DNA of 64,000 nucleotides from Distichodus sexfasciatus (GCA_032718565.1 JAVGVS010000309.1:124001-188000); one strand, 5' to 3'; shown: positions 10,801 through 20,060, counted from the first letter of the stretch. Made by a program: numbers and translations. The notes: generated by a model from the sequence alone, not told the origin.

Positions 10801-13800
10801 TACCTGTCCTTAAAGAAGAAGGTCTCTCCCCTTATCTGTGCTATAGCGTCAAATATGATGTTTTCATTGCAGATATCCATAGGAGTGACTGGATCCTGAT
10901 CGGGTGGAAGCGGCTTGTCTGTTGGTACACCTGTGGAAGATGGAGAAACGGTCTAAAAACTTTATTTCCAGGCAGACACATTAACGTAAGAGCTTACGTA
11001 AGATATTCCAATTTCAGTGAGGAACTATGAATTACAGTACAAGGGAATCATGACATCTAAAGGATGAGAAAAGTGGAGAAAAAGTGGTCTGAATGACTGA
11101 AATCCTGGGCTGGTGATCACAGGATTGGGGGTTTAAATCCAAGCAGAGCCTAAAACCATCATTGTGGCCCCGAGCAAGACACTTTACCTCAAGTTGCTCC
11201 AGGGAGACTGTCCCTGTAATTAGGAAAAGGGAAGTCATGCTGGATAAGAGCTGCTGAATACTATAAATGTAAGGGTATGTTTGTTAGGATTTGTTAGGCA
11301 GCTATGTCTAAAATTCCCAAACTTGGTGGCAAAATAAAGCTGTGTAAGAGCTTGATGTAAACAAGAGTGATTTCAAAACAAGAAGAAACTGTGTTGGGAA
11401 GCACTGAGAGCTGAAACCATGACTGAAACTCAAGTCTATATGGGAAAAAAAGAATCAAATGACACCAGGCACTCACCATAAAGCTCCTGAATGCCTTTAA
11501 CGTCATCAGCAGAGAGCCTAAAGTGCTTGGTGTAGGTGTAGACAGGAGCCATGAGGGCACCAGGGTCCTGGGAGTGCTCAAGGCCCAGAGCATGACCAAA
11601 CTCATGGGCTGCCACCAGGAAGAGACTGTAGCCTGGTCAAAAAGTCAAATACACAAATATTTAAAATCATTCAACCTCCCCTCAAGTGAAAAGTACATTT
11701 TACCTCTTAAAACACTCAAGAACCGGAAATGTCCAGCTTCAGAAAGCAAAATTCCTGCCAGGTTTTCTGTGTAACCAATTTATTAAAAGACAACCTGGAT
11801 TTCAACCTTTACTTTCTAAAGTTTGACCTATCCAACCCTAGAAGATACCAACAAGTCACATGATCAATCACCTTGGTCAGGACAGAAACCCCACTTCCGG
11901 TCGTCATCGAAGCTCTTGGTGACGGCGCACCACATCTTCCCGTCGCTACGTCCCGAAGTGGTACATGAGTCGTAGGTTTTGCCCAGGAAAGTGAAGGGGA
12001 AAACACAGGGAGCGCCTTCGGAGTTTCCCCCGACTGTTGACATGGCTGTGAGGAGCGAGAGGACAGTTAAGATTCATAAAAGATCAAAACTTCAGGAGGG
12101 CAAAGTAGATTCATCAATTCATCATAAATATTCATCAGAATTGAATATTGTATCTATGGACAATGATTCAATGTCTGCTGATATCAAATTCTGCTGGGAT
12201 ACGATTTCAATTTGATTCATGAGCCAGAGGTCGACATGAGACAATTTTTCTTTTGATAAAAGAAATATCTGTTCAATTTAAAGTAACGTTACAATATGTA
12301 TGACGTCTGACAGATGTTTTCATTTTGGATCGACGCTACGGGCGACAATGTATTGATGTAGATCAATGTATTGTTATACCAGTAGTATTTTTTGCATTGT
12401 TTAAATCTTTAACATCTATTTAAAAATCAGCAAGAGTGTTACATTCACTGTTTTAGCGAGTTTGTATACTATAAGGGGAATTATGACCTAATGTAATATT
12501 TTAGGCTATATTGTGTTACACAGATTTATTTATGTCTAAATACTACTGATTGCTTTTTTCTGTACTCACCTGACTGTTGTCATGATTTTTTGCAAGTTTG
12601 GACATTATTGTACACCGCCTGTTTACAATTCTTATATTTAACTGTCACAGATCACATGCTCATTCAATGCAAAGACAAATTTCAGAACCACAATTGTAGT
12701 TGAATTATGCATGTTATTGTTATTCTCTTTTTCCTACCTCTAGTTTAAAGTTTAAAGTTTTTTATATTTTATAGCCAATGTATATATATTTTGCTATTCT
12801 ATGTGACTTATTTGTATTTCTATTTACATATTTTCCTTACTTAGGTGCCTTATCTGTTCATACTGTCGAACCTGGAGCCATGTGGTCTTGTCTCTCTATG
12901 TACGTATACATAGTTGAGATGACAATAAATTTTCTACTCTATAGCCTCCATCTTCCAAACTCAACAGCTCATACTCATCTCAACCGCTCTTTCCCTGTTC
13001 CCTCCACACACAAAAACTCGTCTTAAACATGCCATGTGTGGTCAGGATGGGCAGCCATATGTGGGTAGTGTGAAAAAGGGAGAAAGTGTCTGCAAAAGGG
13101 AGAAAGTCATGAGAGCGTGAGAGACGCAAAACACAAAAGCTACTTGTATTTGCCTTGGTGCATAGTTGCCATATTAATTAATCCTGTGAGCATTTGTCAT
13201 AAGAAGAACTACAATGTCCCATTTGCAAGATAAGAGCCGGCTGAGAGCGTTGAGGCCAAGAGTGAAGTAACAACAAAAATTGAAAGAAAGAGAAGTTCAG
13301 TTCTGGGTTAGAAAAGAACAGCAAATTCTTTCCTGAAACTGAACACCCTTTCAGATGAGGACATGACTCTACTCTAAGAGATTTACCAGATGCTTTTAAC
13401 ATCACCAAGACTGACTTATTTGAGAAATCTCGAGATTCAAGTGAAATGAAGGGCTATAACTTTCTTGTGTTTCTTAGGTTTTTTGTACAATGGAGACGGG
13501 CAAAAACGCAAGACCTGTGCTGTTTTTTAGTTACAGTGATTTTATACACAAACACACACAGGACTGCATTCCCAGTGAATTAGATCCAGATGAAGAGGCC
13601 TGCCCTCCTGGTTAGCCCTAGCCAGCTCCTTGACACAATGGAAAACAACCACTGCCAGCTCACAGTTGTGGGGAAAAAAGAGAAAGACTTTTATAGGCTT
13701 TTCAGCGATTTCAGGAAGAACGAGCCCCACAGTTATGAAGCTAGTTTTTGACTCTGGCATACCAGACTCGTGAGGTATCCATGCAACCAATATTTTAGCA

Positions 13801-16800
13801 TTATATAACCTCTCTGAAGTCACCCTCAATAGCATAAACACACTGCAGTTAGAACTGTAAATTGATTTAATTTTAGGTAATTACCTATCACTAGTCAGAG
13901 ATATGACACAGACTTGCGTTTCTTAAAAGGAAAAAAAAACTTGCATTAGAATTAAAAGCAGCTCATGTTTGATTTAGTTCATGACATAATGCTTTGTTTG
14001 GAAAAGTCTTTTTTAACATTACTTTGTTGGGTTTACACTTTATTAATCTTCATGGAGGCATTTATTCTTTGGATTTACCCTGAACTACTAAGAGCAGTGA
14101 GTATCACTCAGGGAACAATTACAGTTTTAAAACCTCTTTTTTGAGAAATCAGAGATTTTATGTGATATTTTAGGTCATATCACCCAGCCCTAACTGCACT
14201 ACGATAGCACAGGTGCACCGTACAATGACAAAAAAGAATGTCAGTGTACCAGTTTCGGGGCAGAATCCGTATGTCTTGTCCCGGTCGTAGTCCTCGGTAG
14301 TGGCACACCAGCGGTAACCATCGTCTCTCCCTGAAGTGGTACAGCTGTCATACTTCTCTCCTTGGAATGTGAAGGGAAACTTGCACGGAGCTCCGTCTCC
14401 ATTTCCACCCAAAGTGAATAACACTGCAACACAGGAAATGAGGAGGTTGAGATCCTAAAACATCCTAATTATAGAGAATCAATTGTGCAGTGAAGAATAC
14501 TCAAGCTAGTGATTAGTTCTACAACAAATAGATTCGGTTCCAGAAGTTGCAATTCTCACGTTCGTGGGGACAGAAGCCGTACTTCCCCTCCTCATCAAAA
14601 TTGTAGGTCGTGGAACACCAGAGGAACCCATCATCACGTCCCTGAGAGGTACAGCTGGTGTATTCTTTGCCCATGAAGAGGAAGGGAAACTTACAGAACT
14701 CCCCCTCAGCATTGCCAAATTTGACCTTAACAACTGGAGAAAGGGGGAAGAAGAGACAATGAGACTATGAACCAGTTCTAGCACAAGATGTTATAACTTC
14801 AGCATTAGAATTCCAGTACAGCTGACATTTTTTTTGATGTGTAGTTTTCCTTTAGTCATCATTGACATATGGATTTATGATAAACAATGCAAAATGTTAT
14901 GAACTTGAGAAAAGATCTTTGGAAATAAACTCAGATAAACAGACCTTGCCCCTCTCCCAGAGTCCACTGCTCATCGTCATCAAAATGGGAGTCTCCTCCA
15001 ATACCAGGACCAGGAGCAAATGCATGGGCCAGGAGACCATCCTTCCCATCAAATGGATATCCGTCACCGTGCTCTGTGGATCACACCAAAACCTTGTGCT
15101 ATGTATATATATTTTTAAAAGTAACTTTTGTTCAGTTTGTTTTCTTCCCAAGTTCCATTAATTGTCAGTTATCATGTTTTAACTTTAAGACACACATCAG
15201 CACAGTAATTGGATCGCCTATGACTTATCTTGTTGAAAAATTGCTGACATTGTCAGCATTTTCCAGGCCACACTGTTAGTACCCATTTTTTACTGTATAA
15301 TTTAAAGTTGGTTCAAACCATAGCTTGTGCAGACAGTCAGTCGCTTAGTTCAAGTCATAATCTTTCAAAATACATGGCACAGCTTACAACTGGATTGCTT
15401 TAATAAATGTTTCTTTTCTACATTGGTACAATTACAAGCTTATGCAAGTGTTCAGTTGCCTAAAGATCCCCTAAAAAATCACTACTGCAGTGTTGTAAGT
15501 ACCATTGCGTCCAAAATTGATCATGATGTCAGCTTCTCCGTCCATGATGCGCTTGAACGACAAAGGTGTGACATCAGCCCAAACTTTAAAGGCACGGAAG
15601 AAAGCGTCATCGATAGTCTCCTCATCCAGATCAGGAGAATGGCCCAAGATTCTAGACAGAGTAGAGAGAGACAATAAGACCTCAAAACATCTAAGATTCT
15701 TCTTGGAAAAGCAAGATGAGAAAGAACATTTACTCTAACTGCTGCTGTTACAACTGAACCATAACAATTTTGGCTATGACTCACAGGAAATTTGAAGCCA
15801 AACAGACTGTGACCTCCTCCCTCAAGTTTGACATTATTTAGCTCGGAAGCAACTTTGAGCACCATTTAGGGCTAATTTGCTCTATTTACACAAGACACAC
15901 AAACTTGCAGTATGTGCACAAAAACGCTGATATAAGTCACCTTACAATAGATCTTCAATTTTTTTCTTCAACAAAAACAAACCCTGGGATGAAGTGAACA
16001 GATGTTTCTTGAAAGAAACATATTTTCCCTACTAATATTGTCAACTTTCCCGCCTCAAACTAATGATCTTGCTGTTGGTGTAAATATTTTGTTCCAGGCA
16101 GATTTATGCACTAAATCCTTGCTGTTTTTGTTATTTGGTTTCTTCTGCTTTGTGAGTGTATGCAATATGAGTTCACCCAAATGTGGCCTCTTAGTTTTTT
16201 TTGGGAGTCAGACAAAATTCTTCAAACCACAAGAGAGGTTGTATTTAAGAATGGAATTCATGAGTAAGTAAGACGGTGGTTTCAAAGAAATGTCTTATTA
16301 GATAAACAGCTGGAGGATTAAACACTGTCTTAGGTCAGAATGTCCGGGAACACATTTATATAGTGTTTATGGTTAAAATATTATAGACATTATTGAGACA
16401 TCTAATCATTACAGACGCAATCAGTTTGCCAACCTGTATGTAATGTCCTTATTCCCCCACTTGGGTTTTTGGTGAAAGAAATTGTAATTGGCCACATCTG
16501 GAACTCCACAACGTGGCTTCTTCATGATCTCCACCGTCTTTTGGTCGATTTCCCCGGTCTCAGGAAGAGCAAAGAACTTCTGCATTTTTTTCAGTGTGTC
16601 TTTCAGAACCATCAAGTTGCACCGGTCTTGTGGGCAGCCATAGAACTTGTTCAGATAGTGCTACCGGGAAGAAGGGTGAAGAAAGTGTGAGTTGGATTGG
16701 TTTTGTGTTATTATAGTGGTGTGTGTTTATTGTGTTGGTGTGTGTGTTATGGTAAATGCAAGTGATACAAGTATGTGTGTGGATTTGTGTACATGCATGT

Positions 16801-16820
16801 GAAAGAAAGTGTGTGCGGGC

Positions 16821-16853
<33 letters not shown>

Positions 16854-17350
16854 GAGAGAGAGAGAGAACAAAAACTTTCTTGGAAGCATATCACGCATAT
16901 TCAATTGCTTGTGCACATGCATTGAAGACGCAAAACTGTTATTGTACAAAATTAGTGTTGTTTACATATATAACACTGTAAAGCCATTTTTATAACTCCT
17001 AAAATGAACAAATAAGAAAACACAAAAACGAATAGAGCAAAAAAAAAATTCCATACCGCTCAAGCAGGAACTTAACGGTAAAAACAGCTAAATAATTATT
17101 ATTTCTCAAAGAAATCGTTTTGATCTAAGCATTGCAATTACTTTAAATAATTGTAAGATTTTTTAAAATACATTTGTAATTTTGTCGGGCTCACAAACTC
17201 ACTCACCAGAGCAACTTCTTTGTCCGTTCGAGGACTATCATCACCTGGGAATTTTATGATTGGCGACGGCGCAGCGAAAATTCCCACACAGGCTAAAACT
17301 TGAAGCAGAACAATTTTAAGGACAAAACGCCCACAGCCGGTTAACTTCAT
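1779..17350 (-). CDS. mmp2: Matrix metalloproteinase-2 (72 kDa type IV collagenase, gelatinase A), complete, 13 coding exons
   Basis: Secreted zinc endopeptidase that cleaves denatured collagen, type IV collagen and other matrix proteins after its propeptide is removed. CDS join on the minus strand: 17350-17207, 16660-16434, 15651-15503, 15073-14945, 14733-14560, 14423-14250, 12045-11872, 11632-11477, 10930-10804, 5378-5242, 4116-3957, 3836-3727, 1879-1779. This totals 1962 nt, or 653 residues plus TGA. Domains: signal peptide about 1-26 (mature start APSPIIKFPG, as in mammals); propeptide with cysteine switch PRCGVPD (Cys99); catalytic domain interrupted by three fibronectin type II modules (about 217-390); zinc site HEFGHALGLEH (His400, Glu401, His404, His410) with Met-turn ALMAP; hemopexin domain closed by Cys463 and C-terminal Cys653. 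Length and exon phases match vertebrate MMP2 (human 660 aa). All 12 introns are GT-AG and there is no frameshift or stop. One oddity is RFLFRT (Phe488), where mammalian MMP2 has Trp. Confidence 0.97.
1925..2240. repeat. Degenerate (GTGA/AAGT)n tetranucleotide field, left part
   Basis: Long run of variants of GTGAGTGAGTAAGT with interruptions. It continues at about 2695-2930 on the other side of an inserted repeat, so the two parts were probably once one array. Confidence 0.75.
2247..2687. mobile_element. Inserted non-autonomous repeat with ATATCG-rich ends, hAT-like by target duplication
   Basis: The segment has ATATATCGCGATATT-like sequence near its left end, and ATATCGCAATAT, CGTGAGGTCC and a CCCACCCCT end on the right, a pattern common in dispersed fish repeats. 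It is flanked by ACTAAGTAAT (2237-2246) and ACTAAATAAT (2688-2697), 9 of 10 identical, consistent with an 8-10 bp target duplication in the tetranucleotide field. No transposase is present. The superfamily is inferred. Confidence 0.55.
2695..2930. repeat. Degenerate (GAGT/AAGT)n tetranucleotide field, right part
   Basis: Continuation of the array at 1925-2240 after the inserted element, with the same GTGAGTAAGT variants. Confidence 0.7.
3412..3435. repeat. (GA)n microsatellite
   Basis: Uninterrupted GA dinucleotides in intron 12 of mmp2. Confidence 0.9.
3727..3836 (-). CDS. mmp2: mmp2 coding exon 12 (hemopexin blade 4)
   Basis: Acceptor TGTAG, donor GTAAGA, 110 nt. It encodes YNEAKKKMDPGFPKLIADSW and continues to FSMNGK, very close to mammalian MMP2 at the same position. 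Entry phase 2, exit phase 1. Confidence 0.96.
3957..4116 (-). CDS. mmp2: mmp2 coding exon 11 (hemopexin blade 3)
   Basis: Acceptor CACAG, donor GTAACA, 160 nt. It encodes GDEMWVYLADVLEKGYPKKI, PPDLDRIDAAY and SRDKYWR. Entry phase 1, exit phase 2. Confidence 0.96.
4409..4463 (+). repeat. SINE-A 3' tail fragment
   Basis: Contains CGCTCTGGATAAGAGCGTCT and GCTAAATGCTGTAA, the 3' tail shared by SINE-A copies elsewhere in the window (for example 7845-8043). The tRNA-like head is missing. Confidence 0.75.
4763..5007 (-). repeat. SINE-B copy (tRNA-derived, minus orientation)
   Basis: On the minus strand it starts with a tRNA-like head (GGTAGCGCAACAG, then GGTTCAAGTCC as the B box) and ends in the family tail AATGACAGATAATCTCTC. 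It shares body motifs such as GAAATGTGACCTCTGCATTT (plus-strand reading) with copies at 29603, 54390 and 62908. Confidence 0.75.
5242..5378 (-). CDS. mmp2: mmp2 coding exon 10 (hemopexin blade 2)
   Basis: Acceptor TCTCAG, donor GTGAGG, 137 nt. It encodes FLFRTANLHSKPSGPMLVAT, YWSDLPEKIDAAYENP and EEKTVFFA. The RFLFRT motif has Phe488 where mammalian MMP2 has Trp. Entry phase 2, exit phase 1. Confidence 0.96.
5388..5705. repeat. Purine-rich GA/GAGA tract
   Basis: GAGA-rich on the plus strand in two blocks (5388-5425 and 5560-5705), so the mmp2 pre-mRNA strand is strongly CT-rich just upstream of the exon 10 acceptor region. Confidence 0.75.
7461..7580 (-). repeat. SINE-A fragment (minus orientation)
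   Basis: The minus strand reads CACTGGGTCCTTGGGCAATACCC, then AAAGTTGCTCTCTGGGAGACTG and the tail GCCATAAATGTAAATG, as in other SINE-A copies. The head is partly degraded. Confidence 0.65.
7845..8043 (+). repeat. SINE-A, nearly full-length copy
   Basis: tRNA-like head with A-box-like TGGTTAGGATACTCGC and B-box-like GGGTTCAAATCC. The body CATTGGGTCTCTGTGCAA follows, then the tail GTTGCTCTGGGTAAGAGCAT and AAATGCTGTAAATGTAAAT. It is the best reference copy of this family in the window. The tail resembles the widespread fish tRNA-SINE tail shared with LINE 3' ends. Confidence 0.85.
8046..8158. repeat. Fragment of a hAT-type fish repeat end
   Basis: Reads AAAAGTATGTATC, GGAGTAAAAGTCATAC and CAAGAAAAGTACTTAAGTAC, the sort of AAGTACTTAAGTA sequence found in hAT-derived repeats such as 55004-55698. 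It directly abuts SINE-A. Confidence 0.35.
8585..8944. mobile_element. pogo/Tigger-like MITE, 360 bp, TA target site
   Basis: The left end CAGTTGTCCCTCG and the reverse complement of the right end CAGTCGGCCCTCG match at 11 of 13 positions. TA dinucleotides flank both sides (8583-8584, 8945-8946), as expected for Tc1/mariner-superfamily insertions. Both ends continue with related TATCGCGG/TTCGCGG motifs. The interior is AT-rich and encodes no protein. Confidence 0.75.
9625..9652. repeat. (GT)n microsatellite
   Basis: Uninterrupted GT dinucleotides. A shorter GT run lies at about 9506-9520. Confidence 0.9.
10040..10165 (-). repeat. Family-E fragment (GGGGACAT/TTACTGAGG repeat)
   Basis: The plus strand has TCTCAGTAACCAAC and TGTCCTCACAAAGCC. 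The reverse complement matches the GGTTACTGAGG and GTGAGGACA motifs of copies at 26027-26460 and 60365-60620. Confidence 0.45.
10804..10930 (-). CDS. mmp2: mmp2 coding exon 9 (linker and hemopexin blade 1)
   Basis: Acceptor CACAG, donor GTAACT, 127 nt. It encodes the proline-rich hinge GVPTDKPLPPDQDPVTPMD, then ICNENIIFDAIAQIRGETFF. It contains Cys463, the first hemopexin cysteine. Entry phase 1, exit phase 2. Confidence 0.95.
10931..11476 (-). other. mmp2: mmp2 intron 8
   Basis: Donor GTGAGT, acceptor CACAG. It holds one SINE-A copy (11085-11272); nothing else is recognised. Confidence 0.85.
11085..11272 (+). repeat. SINE-A copy, diverged
   Basis: Contains GGGGGTTTAAATCC (B-box-like), CCCCGAGCAAGACACTTTACC, GTTGCTCCAGGGAGACTGTC and the tail GCTGGATAAGAGCTGCTGAA, in SINE-A order but with many substitutions. 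Confidence 0.7.
11477..11632 (-). CDS. mmp2: mmp2 coding exon 8 (catalytic zinc-binding exon)
   Basis: Acceptor GACCAG, donor GTGAGT, 156 nt. It encodes YSLFLVAAHEFGHALGLEHS, then QDPGALMAPVYTYTKHFRLS and ADDVKGIQELYG. It contains all three catalytic zinc histidines (400, 404, 410), Glu401 and the Met-turn. Entry and exit phase 1. Confidence 0.98.
11872..12045 (-). CDS. mmp2: mmp2 coding exon 7 (fibronectin type II module 3)
   Basis: Acceptor CACAG, donor GTGATT, 174 nt. It encodes one complete FN2 module, AMSTVGGNSEGAPCVFPFTF through RKWGFCPDQ, with the four-cysteine pattern. Phase 1-1, so it could be gained or lost without a frameshift. Confidence 0.97.
12046..14249 (-). other. mmp2: mmp2 intron 6
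   Basis: Donor GTACAC, acceptor CACAG. The main recognisable item is a LINE 3' end around 12720-12940. 12100-12600 and 12950-14240 are unique-looking sequence with no coding evidence. Confidence 0.8.
12720..12940 (+). repeat. LINE 3' end (TTGAC-tail family), 5'-truncated
   Basis: Contains TTTCCTACCTCTAGTTT, a stretch reading CCTGGAGCCATGTGGTCTTG and TCTCTCTATGTACGTATACA, and the end GAGATGACAATAAATTTTCT. The same series of motifs occurs at 46850-46992 next to a reverse-transcriptase remnant, and near 18780 and 63497. Confidence 0.65.
14250..14423 (-). CDS. mmp2: mmp2 coding exon 6 (fibronectin type II module 2)
   Basis: Acceptor TTGCAG, donor GTACAC, 174 nt. It encodes LFTLGGNGDGAPCKFPFTFQ, RDDGYRWCATTEDYDRDK and YGFCPET. 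One complete FN2 module, phase 1-1. Confidence 0.97.
14560..14733 (-). CDS. mmp2: mmp2 coding exon 5 (fibronectin type II module 1)
   Basis: Acceptor CTCCAG, donor GTGAGA, 174 nt. It encodes VKVKFGNAEGEFCKFPFLFM, RDDGFLWCSTTYNFDEEG and KYGFCPHE. This is the first gelatin-binding FN2 module. Confidence 0.97.
14945..15073 (-). CDS. mmp2: mmp2 coding exon 4 (structural zinc and calcium region)
   Basis: Acceptor CACAG, donor GTCTGT, 129 nt. It encodes EHGDGYPFDGKDGLLAHAFA and then GGDSHFDDDEQWTLGEGQ, with the histidines and aspartates that bind the structural zinc and calcium in this family. Phase 1-1. Confidence 0.97.
15074..15502 (-). other. mmp2: mmp2 intron 3
   Basis: Donor GTACTT, acceptor CACAG, 429 bp. 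AT-rich, no repeat recognised. Confidence 0.85.
15503..15651 (-). CDS. mmp2: mmp2 coding exon 3 (start of catalytic domain)
   Basis: Acceptor GTCTAG, donor GTACTT, 149 nt. It encodes ILGHSPDLDEETIDDAFFRA, VWADVTPLSFKRIMDGEADI and MINFGRN. Entry phase 2, exit phase 1. Confidence 0.97.
15652..16433 (-). other. mmp2: mmp2 intron 2
   Basis: Donor GTTGGC, acceptor GTCTAG, 782 bp. Nothing recognised beyond AT-rich unique DNA. Confidence 0.85.
16434..16660 (-). CDS. mmp2: mmp2 coding exon 2 (propeptide and cysteine switch)
   Basis: Acceptor CGGTAG, donor GTTGGC, 227 nt. It encodes HYLNKFYGCPQDRCNLMVLK, the helix KKMQKFFALPETGEIDQKTV, and PRCGVPDVANYNFF. Cys99 of PRCGVPD is the latency-keeping zinc ligand. 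Entry phase 0, exit phase 2. Confidence 0.97.
16661..17206 (-). other. mmp2: mmp2 intron 1 with GA array
   Basis: Donor GTGAGT, acceptor CGGTAG, 546 bp. It contains GT-rich sequence (16720-16800) and a GA array (16818-16868); otherwise AT-rich. Confidence 0.85.
16818..16868. repeat. (GA)n microsatellite
   Basis: GA dinucleotides with a few AAAG interruptions, inside mmp2 intron 1. Confidence 0.9.
17207..17350 (-). CDS. mmp2: mmp2 coding exon 1 (start codon, signal peptide)
   Basis: The ATG at 17350-17348 is preceded by GACCAAG, an acceptable initiation context. The exon encodes a hydrophobic signal peptide (FVLKIVLLQVLACVGIFA core), then APSPIIKFPGDDSPRTDKEV and donor GTGAGT. 144 nt, exit phase 0. 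The sequence APSPIIKFPGD at the predicted mature start is shared with mammalian MMP2. Confidence 0.95.
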
Positions 17351-17640
17351 CTTGGTCGGGTTTCTCGCGGCAGAGAGACTCGCCGCACTTAAATCTGCTG
17401 CTCGGAGCTGTGGTGATTTTTCGGCCTGCGCTGCGTTTCTCCCTCAGCGGCGCATCCCGGTCTGGAGCTGTTCTGCTGCTGCTCGTGCACTAGCCGCCGC
17501 TGCTCGCGTGCACGCGCCCGTCTCCTATTTCACTCCCAATGCGGGCGCGGGCACGCGAGCAGCTGGTACGCGGGCGTGCGCAGAGAGACAGATGTGGCAC
17601 GTCACGCGTCCCCTTAGACCTTTTAATGGTCTGCAACTGC
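17351..17640 (-). promoter_or_regulatory. mmp2: CpG-rich mmp2 promoter and 5' UTR zone
   Basis: The base composition switches from AT-rich to GC- and CpG-rich immediately upstream of the start codon (for example GCGCGGGCACGCGAGC near 17545), then returns to AT-rich by about 17650. Read on the minus strand there is ATTAAAAGG near 17615 and TTTAAATATG near 17645 that could act as TATA-like elements. The transcription start is not determinable here. Confidence 0.5.
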
Positions 17641-18120
17641 GTACATATTTAAACAGGATAATCTTTTAAATAAATAAAATGATGAATGATTTAAGCCCTT
17701 TAATTAACTTTAGTTTCGACGACGTTTGCATTTGTCGTCTGTAAGCTGCATTTTCTTTGTCAGTAAAAAGCTATATCTATATTAAGTCAGGTAAAAAACA
17801 CGTGATGAATGACTTTGTATTTGCTTGTGGCAGTGTGACAGACGCGTTTTAACTGTATTAAATAATGCTTGACCTATACGTGACAATCTTTGTCGAATAT
17901 TATAGCATATGTTTTCTGTTGTTACGTTCTGAACGCCCTAAATCTAGTAAAATTCTAAAAGTGTACAAAAAACTTACTAGCACCGTTTAGGTTAGAACCC
18001 CGAAAACTGCGTTGTGAACTTGGACATGAATTTATTGCAGGTGTCCATATGAAGGAAAAGACTGGCCTCTAGTGGCAAAAAGGTGAAATCACATTTTGAC
18101 ATGTATTTCTAGGCGTATGC
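17641..18120. other. AT-rich DNA upstream of mmp2, nothing recognised
   Basis: Unique-looking AT-rich sequence with no repeat or coding signal seen. Confidence 0.5.
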
Positions 18121-18846
18121 AGTTAAGCGCCTCAGTCACTGCACGGTTGTATTCTGTTAATGTTAACTGAAATTTTGTCGTGCTATGCTGAAAGTGATGT
18201 TGTAAAAAAAAAAAACTCATTTGATTAAATTGCCATTAACCTATAGCAGAATTTCGGTACACACTTTGCACATACACTGAAACATTGTACACATAAATAG
18301 TCGAATATAGTATCTGTCATATTATAACCTTCTACCTCGTGCACATCCAATGTAAAATGTCAGTTTGCACCTGTTTAAATGTTTGCATATTTGCACATAT
18401 ACTGAACATTGTACTTGAAAATAGTCCGGATATAGTATCTGTCTATTATAACTCTACCTCTTGCACACTCAGTGTAAATGTCAATTTCAACCTGTTAAGA
18501 ATACTGCATCCTGACTTGACAAACATGTTTATTACTCTCTATGTCTGTCTCTAGCCTCTAATTATATATATATATTTAAAAAATAACAAAAAAAATCCCT
18601 GTTCAGTCTAAAATGTATATTGTATATTGTCTGGTTTAAAATGGTTATTGTTTAATGTATATTTTAGTATTTTTACTTATTTATTGTTTATTCCATGTGC
18701 CTAGTCGTGCCATCAGTTTATTTATTCTCTGTCTCTACTGTTCTTGTTTGTTTGCACTGAAATAACCTGAGCCACGCTGCCCTGCTCCCTATGTATCTGT
18801 ACAGAGTATAGCAGAGATGACAATAAAGTTGACTTGACTTGACTTT
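18121..18846 (+). repeat. LINE 3' end (TTGAC-tail family) with internal duplication
   Basis: It ends in GAGATGACAATAAAGTTGAC followed by short TTGACT repeats, the terminal signature seen in reverse at 63497-63620 and, in variant form, at 46975-46992. Within it, 18265-18389 and 18390 to about 18510 are two diverged copies of a 125-bp unit (both start TTTGCACATA). The upstream boundary is uncertain. Confidence 0.6.
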
Positions 18847-19081
18847 GACAGTGCAGCACATGCAATGAAAGCTATTGTAGTATTTTTATAATACAGCATG
18901 AGTCAGAATAAAATATTTAGAACAGAAATGGAAATAAAAAACAGAATAGAAGTTATATATATTAAAACATTTAAATAATTATATTAAAAGTCTTCAATTT
19001 ACTCCTTGCAACTGCTTAATCCTGTTGGGTGTAATATTTACTATTTTATGAAAAAAATAGCAGTGAGACCAACTGTAAGAC

Positions 19082-19124
<43 letters not shown>

Positions 19125-19480
19125 GTATCTTGTCAATAAAGAATATAGGTAAAATAAGCAAACATAATTCTATGGTGATTACATGTAAATGAAAAATGAT
19201 TTTTAATTATTTAATTACCAAAATTCTGAAAATGAGGATCTCAATTCATATGCATGTCACAGAGCATTAGTAGAATAAATGTAAAATAAATTCACCAAAG
19301 GAATATCCTATTTGCATATTATTTGACTGCCTATATATTTGAACAAGCATGCGCACTTCTAAATTAAGAGATGGTATAACTGTATTTCGTCTTGCTCTTG
19401 GCACCTTTAAAATGAGAATGCCTGGTGGGTACGGGCTTTATGATTGCACTCACTGATGAGGCCTCAGGGCTTACTGAGCT
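18847..19480. other. AT-rich stretch with (AAT)n array
   Basis: Contains a perfect AAT array at about 19083-19121. The remainder is AT-rich with no feature seen. Confidence 0.6.
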
Positions 19481-20060
19481 TGACTGGGTTCATGCGCTTC
19501 AGCCTCCCGGGATTTCTTTTAACACCTCTTGACATCTTTTCTCAAGGTGGAGGATTAGAGCCGACATCGTATTGATGTGGACTCTTTATAAAGGAAAGCC
19601 GGAGGACTTAGAGGAGAGATCTAACAGTCAGAGGGCTCTCAAATGAGGATTTTCAAGGTTTATCTCGGCTTCTGCAAATCTTCCACGCGAGAGAGTGGTG
19701 GGGAGCACGGGCGATGAGCTGAGATGCCGAGGTCGGAGGTCGACGAGCGTCCGTTTGGCAGCGACGGGTGGAGGCTTGCGTGTCGGCAGTATGCCTTCAT
19801 TTCATGCTCTGTCACATGCAGCTGTCTCATGCTCCTGACGGAAGGATGCTGTGGAACAGTTGTTTTTCTCCCCGCCTCTCTCTTTCTTTCTCCCTCTGTT
19901 CCGTTCCCTCAGTATGTATACAGGCTCCCCGTTCCAAAACCAACGGCTTTGAGCTTGAGCATGCAAATTTGCACAAGAACAGGCAAAAAGGAGATGGAAT
20001 TGATAAACTTTGATTTGCATGCAAATTGTTTTTAGACGTGGGGCTTTTTTTCTTCTCCCC
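19480..20060. promoter_or_regulatory. Candidate non-coding regulatory segment
   Basis: This is repeat-free sequence of mixed composition between AT-rich flanks. It carries motifs such as CACTGATGAGGCCTCAGGG and AAATTTGCACAAG and three ATGCAAAT-like octamers (about 19960-20030). No protein frame is supported. Candidate status rests on composition and on the desert setting only. Confidence 0.3.

Larger units (their letters stand above)
5379..10803 (-). other. mmp2: mmp2 intron 9 (longest, 5.4 kb)
   Basis: Donor GTAACT, acceptor TCTCAG. It carries a purine-rich GA tract (5388-5705), SINE-A copies at 7461-7580 and 7845-8043, a hAT-like terminal fragment at 8046-8158, a pogo-like MITE at 8585-8944, GT arrays near 9506 and 9625, and a family-E fragment at 10040-10165. 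5710-7440 and 10170-10800 are unique sequence with no recognised feature. Confidence 0.85.
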
